Assembly: GCA_037176725.1 (NCBI GenBank)
Contig: JAZBRS010000054.1
Location: 15,580,001-15,644,000 of the forward strand
Reading direction: 5' to 3'
Source of the DNA: Posidonia oceanica
Lineage: Eukaryota > Streptophyta > Magnoliopsida > Alismatales > Posidoniaceae
Length of the DNA stretch: 64,000 nucleotides
The position numbers were made by a program, and so were the translations under genes. Below are positions 10,866 to 20,759 of this stretch, in pieces. Below the pieces are notes generated by a model that was not told where the DNA came from, did not search any database, and worked only from the letters and a program-made list of their open reading frames with translations. Every line of letters starts with the position of its first letter. Within the stretch, counting starts at the first letter, position 1.

Positions 10866-12616
10866 AAACAGCGAAGCAAAAACCTCGGAAAAGCCATGCG
10901 AATGCAAGAATGCAGAAAAGATCAGAAGAGGCCAAAGGGGAGGCAAAACAACGCGTGTGTAAGAACAGACGTCGTTTAGGACCGCTCAGAGTAGGTGTGA
11001 AGGCCTACGGGGGGGAGAGTGTGCAAACGGAGGGATTACCACTTCTTGGCGACTGTTTCCCGCTAAACCGTTCCACGGTGTGTCTCGCACGCTGCCCAAA
11101 GCTCGCGATGCGATCGGATCGTGGAAAAGGGGGAAAAAAGTCACATTAAGTGGCAAATCCAAGGAAAACTCAACACAAAACACACAGGGATACGCGAAAC
11201 GAGGATTTGGAGATAGAAGTAGAAAGGGGAGGCCCTATTCTACATGCTCAAAGAGACAGAAAGCGAAAACAAGGAAAACTGCGCAAATGGCATGCAAATG
11301 AATGCAATGCAGGGGTTCAGGAGGACATACCTGGAAATCCGGGAGCCTGATCTGAAATCTGTCTGGTCCATGCTGAAGAGCGCTTCGCTGCGGTCGCCTG
11401 GGCAGCTTACTTGAGAAGATCCAACGGCCGGATTGGAAGATATTGCAGCTTCAAAGCAGAAGGGCCAGAACAGGGGAGAAGAACAGATCTAGGTGTTTAG
11501 GAGGTCCTAGGGATGTGCAAAAGGTCCTCCCAAGTGAAAGGGAGCTAAAAGTGCTTGGTGTGTGCAAAAGGATGCTAGAATGCAAGACTAAATGAATGCA
11601 GGATGCATGCAAAAGCAAGAACAAGCAAAGAGAAGAAACTGGGAAAAGCCAGGAGTTCAGAAAGCATTTTGAAAAAGAAAAGGGGCTAAAATGCAAATTT
11701 TCACAAAAAGATGGAGTCCACAGGAAAGGGTTTTGAAAACAGGAGAGGGCGGGGCTTTATTTTGCAAAAGACTAAACTCAGAAAGTTGTTTTGAAAAGAG
11801 GGTATGCTTTAGAAGAGGTTTTGAAACCAAAAAGAAGTCAGAGTGCAATTTTGGAAAAACTGAGGTCTAAGATGCAAATTTTCCAGAAAACAAGATTCTG
11901 GGGAGTCTGAGAATGCAAGTGGAGGGTCTACATGCAATTTGGTAAACATAGGAGCTAAGATGCAACCTAGGGGCAAAATGGTCTTTTCACATGATTTTTT
12001 AAAAGATGCAAGGACCTATGTGTGATTTTTAAATCATGCAGGGGTCAAATATGCAATTTTATATGGAAAACATGCTCTGAAAAATAAGGGACAGGACTAC
12101 AGTGCAATTTTTAAAAAGAACAAGGTCAAAAATGCAATACAATAAGCTAAAAATGCATGCAAGAGTTACTGTCCATTTAAAATGGACCTAAATGCAAATA
12201 TGAAAAATCAGAGGGAAGGAAATGCAATGCAGTATGCAAAATAAGAAAATAAAAGCTAAGTTCCTACAGTGCATGGACCTACATGCAAAAACAAAAACAT
12301 GCAGGGGGCCAGAATGCAATGCAATATGGCAAAATATATGCAAATAAATGAACTGATTATGAGCAGGACTTACATGCAAAAATCGAAAGTAGAGGGGCTA
12401 AAATGCAAAATATTATAACAGCACAGTACAGTAACAGGACTAAAAGGCAAATACTGAAAAGCAAGAATAAAAGTTGCAATTTAGCATGGTATTTAATTAA
12501 AAACTAAGCACATTAAATGGCAGAAGGACTGAAATGCAAAAATTAAAAAACTTAAACCAGATCTGTAATATTTACACCTAAAACTATATAACAAAAGAAA
12601 TAAATGAATAGTGCTG

Positions 12617-12670
12617 GCCGGCGGTGGCTGGCACTGTAGCAGTGAGCCACCGGCGCTTGCCACCACCGGC
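12617..12670. repeat. GC-rich hairpin in LTR A
   Basis: Arms GCCGGCGGTGGC (12617-12628) and GCCACCACCGGC (12659-12670) pair with one mismatch, with an inner CACTG-tag-CAGTG hairpin. The homologous site in LTR C (39435-39489) has different but again complementary arms. Confidence 0.7.
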
Positions 12671-14299
12671 ACAGGAGGGCTGCGGGCGTCCGGACCGGCG
12701 GAGAACGACGTCGGCGATTGTGCAGAGCTCCGGGGATCGACTGGAGACCGCTCTGCTGGCCGGAGCATCCAGAGATCAAGAGACCGGCGCCGGAGAAGAA
12801 GAGAAGACCGGCGAGTTGCAGACGGAGCTGGAAGGCTCGGAATCCGGTTCTGACCGGCGGAGAAGCAGGAGGAGGAGGAGAGAGAGCAGGGGAGGGCGAG
12901 ACGTACCTGCGGTGGCGTCTGGAGAGTGCTCCCGACCTCGGCAGGGTCGGAGCCGGCCGGCGGTCCTCGTCCGGTCGCTACGGTGGATGCTGGCGGCTCG
13001 CGGTGGTCGGAACGCCTTCAGGACGAAGCTCCGGAGCTTCCCAGACGATCAGGCGAGGCTTCTGCGGCTCGAACGGAGGAATGCAATTTATGGGTTGTCT
13101 GTGAGCTGCCGGAGGCCGGGGGAGCGGTCTGTTGCTCCTTGGCTTGGCTGGAGTGCTCCGGGGGATTGCTGGAGTGCTGGCGGAGAGGTTTGAGTGCTTT
13201 GGAATGGGTTCTGGTGCGAGTGGAGAGGAATTGGAGGTTCGGGCTGGTTTCTGTCAGAAATAGGGCAAGGTGTTTGTGGTGTGGCTTAAGACTTGTGGTG
13301 GATGAGAAGGTCTGATGGCTGGGGCTTTGGAAAGGTGGAGGATAGGTGAGTAGCTGGGTGTAGTTTAGGAGGATGCTGTGGATTGTGGAGAAGGGAATTA
13401 TGGAATGGGTTCAGTTGGGTTGCAGATGGAAAGTTAGGTGGTCCGAGGGCAGTTTTGTGGGTGGAAAGGCTGGGAAATGATGAAGGGAAATGGCTGTGTG
13501 TTGGGTGAAGTTGGGGGAGTAATTGGGAGGTGGATGAAGGCCGGAAAGGGATTTGGTTTTCTGGAAACGAAAGAAGGAAGTTTTCTGAAGATCTCAGAGG
13601 GAATTGGAGGAGGATTGGGCGTGGGAATTGGGCTGAGACTGAGGCTCCTCTCCGGGATGCTGGAGACTCCCTCAAACACTCTCTTCTGCTCTCTCTTCTC
13701 TCTGGAATTGGAAGAAATGCAGAGGAGAAGGAAGGAATGCACAGGTGGGGAAGAAGTTGGAAATTCTGGTTTGGGGATTGCTCTCTCACTCTCTGGTTCG
13801 CTCTTGCACTGTCACACTTGCTTGCTCTGGCTTGCTCACACTCCGGCTCTGTCTAGTGCTCTGGATTGAAGGGAGGACGGGAGGCTTATGAATGAGGAGC
13901 TGCTGCTGCTGGGCGCGAGCTGAGAATTCAAACTCGGCCAGCGGTTACTGCAGTGGAGGGGACGGGGCGACCGGCTCCGGATTTGGTGCTGAGATGGAGG
14001 AGACGGCGAGCTGCTGTAGATTGACACGACGGAGGCTTGAATTTCGAATGAGGAGGGAAGGCTGTTGCAGCTGGCTGCGGGAGAAACGCTGAAAAAAAAT
14101 GCAGAAGGAGAAGGAGGAAGAAGGAGGGGCGGGCTGGACTGTGCTGTGGGCCGAGAAAAAGGAGGAAAAATTGAAGGAAAAAAGGGAATGGGCCGACGGG
14201 CCCAGAAAGGAAAAGAAAGAAAGAAGGAAAATAAGAAAGAAAGAGGGGGGGAAAAGAAAGGGGAAATAAAATTGGTAAAAAAGAACTAAAAATAAATAA

Positions 14300-15060
14300 A
14301 AATACTGGGGAGGTTGTGATGTAGATTAGGATTTTAATTAAGTTTTTTAATGGCCATTTTGGGTTGATTAATGTGTTTTGGGCTTGATTAGGGTTTTAGG
14401 GTTTTGGTTTTGCTTTTAATTGGTTTTCACTTGATTAAATGTGTGTCAAACCTTTTTTAAATTGTTTTAAAAATCGAATTTCTCTTTTTGGACACTTAGA
14501 ATATTGATTAGGATTTTTTTAGGATTTATTTCGTATTAATTAGGGTTGGTTTTAGGTTCTTAAGTTTTAGTCTTCTTAGGGTTTTTTTCTTTCTTAAGTC
14601 TTTTAAGTTATGTTTTGATTTTTATTTGTTGATTTTTCTTGAAGTTTTTAGTTGGATTTTTCTGGTTTGATAGGATGTTTTTAAGTCTTTCAGATCTGTT
14701 TTTATTTTCTTTTTTAATTAAGTTTTTAACTTGTTTTTCTTATGCTTATTAGGTTAAGTCTTTTGCCTTCTTTAATTACTTGTTTTAGTGTTTGGTTTTT
14801 AATTCTTCTTTTTAGGGTTTGTTTTTTAATTCTTTTCGTGGGGTTTTTACTTTTGCTGGGTTTAGATCTCATTTTAGTTTTTTCCTTGATTTTTCAGTGT
14901 TTTATTTTGATTTGTTTTGCATTTTTTAGCTTGCATGTTTGGTTTTCCTTTTAGCTTGATTTAGTTAAGTTTAAGTTGTTAATTGCTTGTTTAATATTTT
15001 TTAATTGTTTTTCTTAGGGTTCTGATTTGTTTATTTTATGTTTTGAGGTTTTACAGATTT
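14300..15060. repeat. T-rich low-complexity tract of LTR A
   Basis: Dominated by gttttt/taagttttt/agggttttt words on the plus strand (A-rich on the minus strand). Equivalent tracts: B 33880-34620, C 41140-41910, D 62670-63430. No frame above background. Followed at 15070-15360 by purine-rich sequence with GA dinucleotide runs. Confidence 0.75.
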
Positions 15061-15753
15061 TTATGGGTTTTTGTGGATTTTTGCAAAGGAGAGAAAAGGA
15101 AAAGAGAAGGAGGAAAGAAATGGAAAAAAGAGGGAGATAAAAGGAAAAGAGATAGGTTGGAGGAAAACGATTTTTAAAATTCAGAAAAAGTGTTAAAAAT
15201 AAAGTAAAAATAGGGATAAGATAGAGGAACGATAGAAGCACAGAGGGAGCCCACAGCCAGACCAGAAAAAGGATGAGAAGGGGATGAAAAGAGAGATGAT
15301 AATCAGGAGAGAGAGAGGAGAGAGAAAACGATAATCTCGGAGAGAGAAAAGGATAATTTGGGTGAAAGAGGGTCTTAATGGTCTTGGAATGGGGTGAGAA
15401 TTGGTGAGTGGGTAGTCTAGGGTTTGAAGTCTTGGTTCTGAAGTTTTGGTTCGATTCTAAGGAGGTTTTGGAAGGGTTTCAAGGTGTAGAAAAAGGGTAG
15501 TTTCACCTAAGTTTTCTAGGGTTTTTGGGAACGGGTTAGGTTTGGAAATTTCTAAGTTCTTGGGTAGGTTTGTTGGGTGGATAGTGGTGGATTTTCCTAT
15601 GGTTTTTTGTTAGGTTTTGAGGTTGGGAAGGGGGGCAAAGGTTTAGGTCAAAACAGGCTGATTTTGGAGGGTAAAGAGGAGGATTAGGGTTAGGATTTGG
15701 TTGGGGTTTGATCCAGCAATCACCAAGAGGGCTCCAAGGGTCCAAGCCTGCCA

Positions 15754-15837
15754 AGATGGGGTGTCAACAGATGCCCCTCCCTGAGCGAGGGCAAGCGGAG
15801 CGCGGCCGCTGCTCAGGGTTGACAAGACACCCCATCT
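15754..15837. repeat. Imperfect inverted repeat in LTR A
   Basis: AGATGGGGTGTCAAC (15754-15768) pairs with GTTGAC-AAGAC-ACCCCATCT (15818-15837) except for a 5-nt bulge. The loop holds smaller palindromes (ccctccctgagcgaggg, gagcgcggccgctgctc). Conserved at the same place in LTRs B (near 35320-35403) and C (near 42602-42685), so it is probably a functional or structurally stable U3 element. Confidence 0.65.
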
Positions 15838-16323
15838 GACTGGCGGGAGCAGCGGGTTGCTATGGGCGTGAGCTACTTATTCGGCGGATGCACCGAAGAT
15901 CGTAGCCCATTGCCGCAATGCAAGATGCCAGTGCAGATGGATGCTGTGCCGTGTGTATGCGTGCTGATGCGAGTGCAATGCAAGAGTTAGTATGAAAGTT
16001 AGTGCAGCTATAAGAAAATGCTGGTGCTGTGCAAGTGATACTGATGATGCTAAAGTGATATGCAGTGCTAGCTAAGAAAGTGCTGAGATGATGCAGAAAA
16101 AATGATAAAAAGGCGCGATGTGGTGCGAATATCTGGCAGGGAGGTCAGACTTGCACGACAAAGTGAAGGAAAACAGGGTGCAGCTGGTCCCCGCCCGGGG
16201 AGCAAGCTAGCAGAGAGAAGAGAAAGGGGCGCGAGGGGAGAGAGGCCAACTCCCCTATCGCAGAAAGGGGGTGCGTGACTTTGTCTTCCTGGGACAAGGT
16301 CACGCCGAAAAGGGAAAAAAAAT

Positions 16324-17400
16324 GATAAGGTGACGGGCTTATCGTCCGGATAGTTTACGGTCCTATCAACCGGGAGTGACAGTTTACGGTCCTGTCAACC
16401 GGAGGCAGTTGTGAGTGATAGTTACTGGATATCAGCCGTATAACATGGTTGTGGGATAGTTTACAGTCCTATCAACTGGCGGATAGTTTACAGACCTATC
16501 AACTGGAGGATAGTTTACAGACCTATCAACTGGCGGATAGTTTACAGACCTATCAACTGGAAGCCACAAACCATGAGGGATAGTTACTGGATATCAGCCG
16601 TATAATGCAATGCCGGATAGTTTACAGTCTATCATCTGGAGCGACAGTTTACGGTCCTGTCAACCGGCGAGTAGTTTACAGACCTATCAACTGGAGGATA
16701 GTTTACAGTCCTATCAACTGGAAACGGCATTGCGAGGGACAGTTACTGGATGTCAGCCATATAACATGATTGCGCGTGGTAGTTTACAGTCCTACCAACT
16801 GGCGGATAGTTTACAGACCTATCAACTGGAGCGACAGTTTACGGTCCTGTCAACCGGCGGATAGTTTACAGACCTATCAACTGGAAACGCGCAATGATGA
16901 GGGATAGTTACTGGATATCAGCCGTATAATGCAATTGCTGGTGATAGTTTAGGAATATCAGCCTAGCGACAGTTTACGGTCCTGTCAACCGGTGGATAGT
17001 TTACAGACCTATCAACTGGAGGATAGTTTATAGTCCTATCAACTGGAAACCGCAATTGCAAGGGACAGTTACTGGATGTCAGCCGTATAACGTAATTGCA
17101 CGCGATAGTTTACAGACCTATCAACTGGAGCGACAGTTTACGGTCCTGTCAACCGGTGGATAGTTTACAGACCTATCAACTGGAAAAGTGCAATTACGAG
17201 GGACAGTTACTGGATGTCAGCCGTATAACACAACTGCGGGCCAACCATGGATCGACCAGAATATAGTTTAGGAATATCAGCTTGAGATAGTTTCGGATAT
17301 CAGCCTAGCACGAGTGATTGATAGATGATAGTTTAGGAATATCAGCCTGAGATAGTTTCGGATATCAGCCTAGCACGAGTGATTGATTGATTGATAAGAG
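16324..17400. repeat. Hierarchical hairpin array in U3 of LTR A
   Basis: About 1.1 kb of small hairpins such as GATAG-tttacagac-CTATC and GACAG-tttacggtc-CTGTC, grouped into five blocks. Each block is bounded by its own inverted pair: 16444-16454/16564-16575, 16607-16614/16726-16733, 16769-16777/16887-16895, 16930-16938/17052-17060, 17091-17101/17188-17198. All lie within an outer pair, GCAGTTGTG 16405-16413 and CACAACTGC 17229-17237. LTR C has only the outer pair and one inner unit (43251-43298). Confidence 0.85.
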
Positions 17401-17459
17401 GGGGCAAGATCATGATGAGAATGATAAGATATCGGACTTATCGGCCGGCAAAGAGGGGA

Positions 17460-18090
17460 TGAGGTAATGATGAGAAGTTGAGCTAAAGAGGGGGATGAGA
17501 GCATGATGAGAAGCTAAGCTAAAGAGGGGGATGAGATCATGATGAGAAGTGAAGCTAAAGAGGGGGATGAGATCATGATGAGAAATTAATCTAAAGAGGG
17601 GGATGGGATCATGATGAGAAGTTAATCTAAAGAAGGGGGTGAGATCATGATGAGAAATTAAGCTAAAGAGGGGGGTGAGATCATGATGAGAAATTAAGCT
17701 AAAGAGGGGGATGAGATCATGATGAGAAGCTATGCTAAAGAGGGGGATGAGATCATGATGAGAAATTAATCTAAAGAGGGGGATGAGATCATGATGAGAA
17801 ATTAATCTAAAGAGGGAGATGAGATCATGATGAGAAATTAATCCAAAGAGGGGGATGAGATCATGATGAGAAGTTAATCTAAAGAGGGGGATGAGATCAT
17901 GATGAGAAGTTAATCTAAAGAGGGGGATGAGATCATGATGAGAAGTTAACCTAAAGAGGGAGATGAGATCATGATGAGAAATTAATCTAAAGAGGGGGAT
18001 GAGATCATGATGAGAAGTTAATCTAAAGAGGGAGATGAGATCATGATGAGAAATTAAGCTAAAGAGGGGGATGAGAGCATGATGAGAATG
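17460..18090. repeat. 36-bp tandem repeat array in U3 of LTR A
   Basis: About 17 copies of a 36-bp unit (atgagatcatgatgagaa followed by gttaatctaaagaggggg and variants). The unit contains the self-complementary ATCATGAT. As 36 is a multiple of three, the minus strand stays open for 239 codons (12-aa repeat LIPLFRLTSHHD); I treat that as a by-product. Flanked on both sides by GATAAG-atatcgga-CTTATC hairpins. Confidence 0.9.
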
Positions 18091-18299
18091 ATAAGATATC
18101 GGACTTATCGGCCGGCAAAGAAGGGACAAGGGAATGATGAGAATGATAAGATATCGGACTTATCGGCCGGCAACGAAGGGATAAGAGAATGATGAGAATG
18201 ATAAGATATCGGACTTATCGGCCGGCAAAGAAGGGATAAGGGAATGATGAGAAGAAATCATCCCATGGTGCCAGGAACGTCATAGGGGAAAGAGGGAAA

Positions 18300-19260
18300 G
18301 AATGATACCACGGGGCGATCAAAAGATGCCCCTGGTGTCGGGATGACACCAGGGGTTGGCCAGCGCGTCCATGGCATCGAAAGCAGAGAGTGATGACAAG
18401 AGTGTCGTGCTTGTCAGACGAGTAGTTTGGGGTACCAGCCCGCAAGGGACTCAGCTGAGGGCGATCAGCTGGGGACTCAGCTGGGGATGACCAGCCGAGA
18501 AGAGTGTCAGGTTGACGGACCTTTCGTCGAGCAGTTTGGGGTGCCAGCCCGCAGAGATAATGATCCAGCTGGGGGCGACCAACTGGGGACTCGACTGGGG
18601 ATGACCAGCCGAGAAGAGTGTCAGGTTGACGGACCTTTCGCCGAGCAGTTTGGGGTGCCAGCCCGCAAGGGACTCAGCTGGGGATGATACCACAGGACGG
18701 CCAAAAGATGCCCTTGGTATCAGGATGATACCAGGGGATGGCCGATGCGCCCCTGGCATCAGGATGCAAAGATAGGTAAGCGAGTGGATGGATGATAGGT
18801 TGACGAACCCATCGCCGAGCAGTTTGGGGTGCCAGCCCGCAAGGGACTCAGCTGAGGATGAACAGCTGAGGAGGATGACAGGTTGACGGACCTTTCGCCG
18901 GGCAGTTCGGGGTGCCAGCCCGCAAGGGACTCAGCTGGGGATGATCAGCTGGGGATGATACCACAGGGCGGCCAAAAGATGCCCCTGGTATCAGGATGAT
19001 ACCAGGGGATGGCCGATGCGCCCCTGGCATCAGGATGCAAAGATAGATAAGCGAGTGGATGGATGATAGGTTGACGAACCCATCGCCGAGCAGTTTGGGG
19101 TGCCAGCCCGCAAGGGACTCAGCTGAGGATGAACAGCTGAGGAGGATGACAGGTTGACGGACCTTTCGCCGGGCAGTTTGGGGTGCCAGCCTGCAGAGAT
19201 AGTGATCCAGCTGGGGATGACCAGCTGGGGACGCCGGACGGCGGAGCTTGGTGTCACGGG
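18300..19260. repeat. Compound hairpin repeat array in U3 of LTR A
   Basis: Alternation of two cassettes. The first has AGGT-tgacgg-ACCT plus GGCA-gtttgggg-TGCC hairpins followed by cagcccgcaaggg. The second has long inverted repeats CCCCTGGTGTC/GACACCAGGGG (18329-18355) and CCCCTGGTATC/GATACCAGGGG (18982-19008). The array leads to the inferred U3 start of the element. Confidence 0.8.
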
Positions 19261-19322
19261 CCCGCAGATGCTCTGGGCCCCGGATTGGGTGCTGAGGACT
19301 TCGCCGCGTTGGGATGTCTGCA

Positions 19323-19505
19323 AGTCTGATTAGAGGGCCCAAGATAATGATGATGATGATATGCAATGCAGCAAAGAGTCTTGGTGTGCAAACAGAAAGC
19401 AGAAACAGTTTCCATTGATATGATCTTGATAAGTACAATGCCTGCGGTAGGCCAGAAATGTACAGCACAATTTGAAAGAAGACCACATGATGGTCGCACA
19501 AGGGC
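19323..19505 (-). other. 3' untranslated stretch of element 1
   Basis: Lies between the stop of the DUF7745-like ORF and LTR A. A polypurine tract would be expected on the minus strand immediately before the LTR; none is obvious (minus strand reads ...gggccctctaatcagact then tgcagacat). Contains a short gat trinucleotide run near 19350. Confidence 0.55.
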
Positions 19506-20708
19506 CTAGTCAACCCGAGCCTTCTTCGGCTGCCTGGAGTCGGGGAATAAGGGGCCGCCTGGCGGAATTTCAGTAATTGGCCAGAGCCGTCGGACTTCAA
19601 CTTCATAATCAGGAGTGCATCCTGTACCTCTCACAGCTGCAATGTCTGTAGATTGGACCCCATGCTGCATCAGACTAGCAAGCTTCTTGGTTGGGGCAGT
19701 GGTGCTGAGAGGATAAGTCTGTAGAAGCTCGGGCGTTGTACTGTCAATGAAGGCGCCCTGCTGGAAGCCGAACTGGCGCATGACCCTGATTGGTTGGTAC
19801 TCTACGCCTGCTGTGAAGCCCGGAAGAATGATCAGCCGCGTGTCACGCGCGCTGAAGAAGATTGTGAATGGCTCTGCTGCAGAGGGAATGATGCGCCAGA
19901 TCACAGCGTCGTCAGTCAGTGCTGACAGCCTCTCATATTTGTCTTTGACGCTCTTGTCTGCTCTGGTACGGGCGCTGCTACAGTAAGCTTCGAAAGCATG
20001 CACTTGAGGACGCAGAAGGTCCATCTCTAAGTGCGCGGTCAGCCAGACTTGTATGAGTGCTCCGCAACCGTGGAAGTGGCGGCAGCGATGAGAAATGCGG
20101 TCCAGCCCGCGATAAGTCTCTGCCAAGACAACTGGTGCCAGATCTATGTGCTGGGTCACCACAGCTAATGCAATCTCTGCGACCTCGATGGCCACTGTCA
20201 GTCGGCCATGAGTAAAGATTAGTTTGCCCAGAAAGCGGATGACGAATCCTCGGAGCCACAGCTCGTCTCCGAGGTCAGCACGCTTGTTCATGATATCATC
20301 AAAGTGTGCAAGGCGAAGCATAGACTCTGGTCCACTGGTGCAGATTAGCTTCTGTTGGCAGTCTTGAGTGGAGAGCCCAGTCAGTTGGCTCAGGACCCGG
20401 AGATATCTGTCGCGCCTCATAAAGACAGGCGGCCCCATGATCTTTGAAAAGCCGCAGATCCGACGCACCTCTTCCAGTGTAGGTGTCAGCTCAGCTTTGT
20501 TGAAGCGGAAGACATGATGCGCCGGCTTCCAGAATCTTGCGGCGGCACACAGAAGGTGGCGGCTGACCTCCACATCAGCAGCCTTTAGCAGCTTGATTGG
20601 TATACCCCACAGGCGCAACTTTTCGCAGTCTTGTTGTGTGAGCCTGCTGATCCATTCTCGCAGGGCTTCCGAGCAATGTGCAGGAGTCAGCAGAGTAGGA
20701 AAACCCAT
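19506..20708 (-). CDS. DUF7745-like retroelement protein, element 1
   Basis: 400 codons from ATG 20708 to TAG 19506-19508, intact. It resembles the plant retroelement-associated DUF7745 (plant-mobile-domain-like) family as I recall it: N-terminal FWKPAHHVFRFNKAELTPTLEEV near residue 60, an LAETYRGLDRI motif near 195, HGCGALIQVWLTAHLEM near 215, and IIPSAAEPFTIFF followed by a Gly-rich VMRQFGFQQGAFI block near 285-330. No signal peptide or membrane segment is seen. It lies downstream of integrase on the sense strand, 50 nt after an acceptor-like ACAG|GTACCT at 20758, so expression from a spliced subgenomic RNA is possible. Function is not known to me. Long open frame in an element whose RT is deleted. 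The start is supported by the same MGFPTL/MGYPTL start in all three elements. Confidence 0.8.
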   Translation of the reverse strand: MGFPTLLTPAHCSEALREWISRLTQQDCEKLRLWGIPIKLLKAADVEVSRHLLCAAARFWKPAHHVFRFNKAELTPTLEEVRRICGFSKIMGPPVFMRRDRYLRVLSQLTGLSTQDCQQKLICTSGPESMLRLAHFDDIMNKRADLGDELWLRGFVIRFLGKLIFTHGRLTVAIEVAEIALAVVTQHIDLAPVVLAETYRGLDRISHRCRHFHGCGALIQVWLTAHLEMDLLRPQVHAFEAYCSSARTRADKSVKDKYERLSALTDDAVIWRIIPSAAEPFTIFFSARDTRLIILPGFTAGVEYQPIRVMRQFGFQQGAFIDSTTPELLQTYPLSTTAPTKKLASLMQHGVQSTDIAAVRGTGCTPDYEVEVRRLWPITEIPPGGPLFPDSRQPKKARVD

Positions 20709-20757
20709 TATACTTGATTGCAGAAGACAGTCTGATTACTGCAAGGCTTGAAGGTAC

Positions 20758-20759
20758 CT
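20758..20759 (-). promoter_or_regulatory. Candidate 3' splice site before DUF7745-like ORF
   Basis: Minus strand ttgttgataacag|GTACCT. The AG|GTACCT core and its distance to the ATG (about 50 nt) are conserved in element 0 (9730-9731) and element 2. It could pair with the donor-like CG|GTAAGTGAG at 28449. Prediction only. Confidence 0.4.

Larger units (their letters stand above)
9953..19322 (-). mobile_element. LTR A: 3' LTR of element 1 (~9.4 kb)
   Basis: Left end TGTAGCGATCCCGATCGG is fixed by the break in element 0 and by identity with the starts of LTRs B, C and D. The right end (...gggatgtctgca) is inferred from where similarity to LTR B stops; there is no independent copy of the outer edge in the window. 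On the minus strand U3 is at the right (about 13900-19322) and R-U5 at the left. Apparent ORFs throughout are low complexity and differ between copies, so I call none of them genes. Confidence 0.75.

Noticed and set aside
10480..11149. Overlapping 120-210-codon ORFs, Cys/Phe-rich on minus and Lys/Arg-rich on plus, also near 30134-30866, 37097-37969 and 58625-59333
   Set aside because: They arise from a nearly stop-free 90-bp tandem repeat, are open in several frames on both strands at once and resemble no protein family.
12611..13315. Arg/Glu/Gly-rich plus-strand ORFs of 80-189 codons (copies near 32177-32881, 39422-40270 and 60949-61797)
   Set aside because: GC-rich LTR sequence; frames change between copies and codon-level conservation is not evident. 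The transcribed strand of the element is the other one.
13286..13789. Ser/Pro-rich minus-strand ORFs (copies near 32885-33406, 40238-40522 and 61765-62049)
   Set aside because: CT-rich low-complexity leader downstream of the TATA candidate. Similarity between copies is explained by LTR identity; no domain seen.
17460..18090. Regular 36-bp repeats resembling a CRISPR array
   Set aside because: There are no unique spacers: the whole unit is repeated head to tail, inside a plant LTR.
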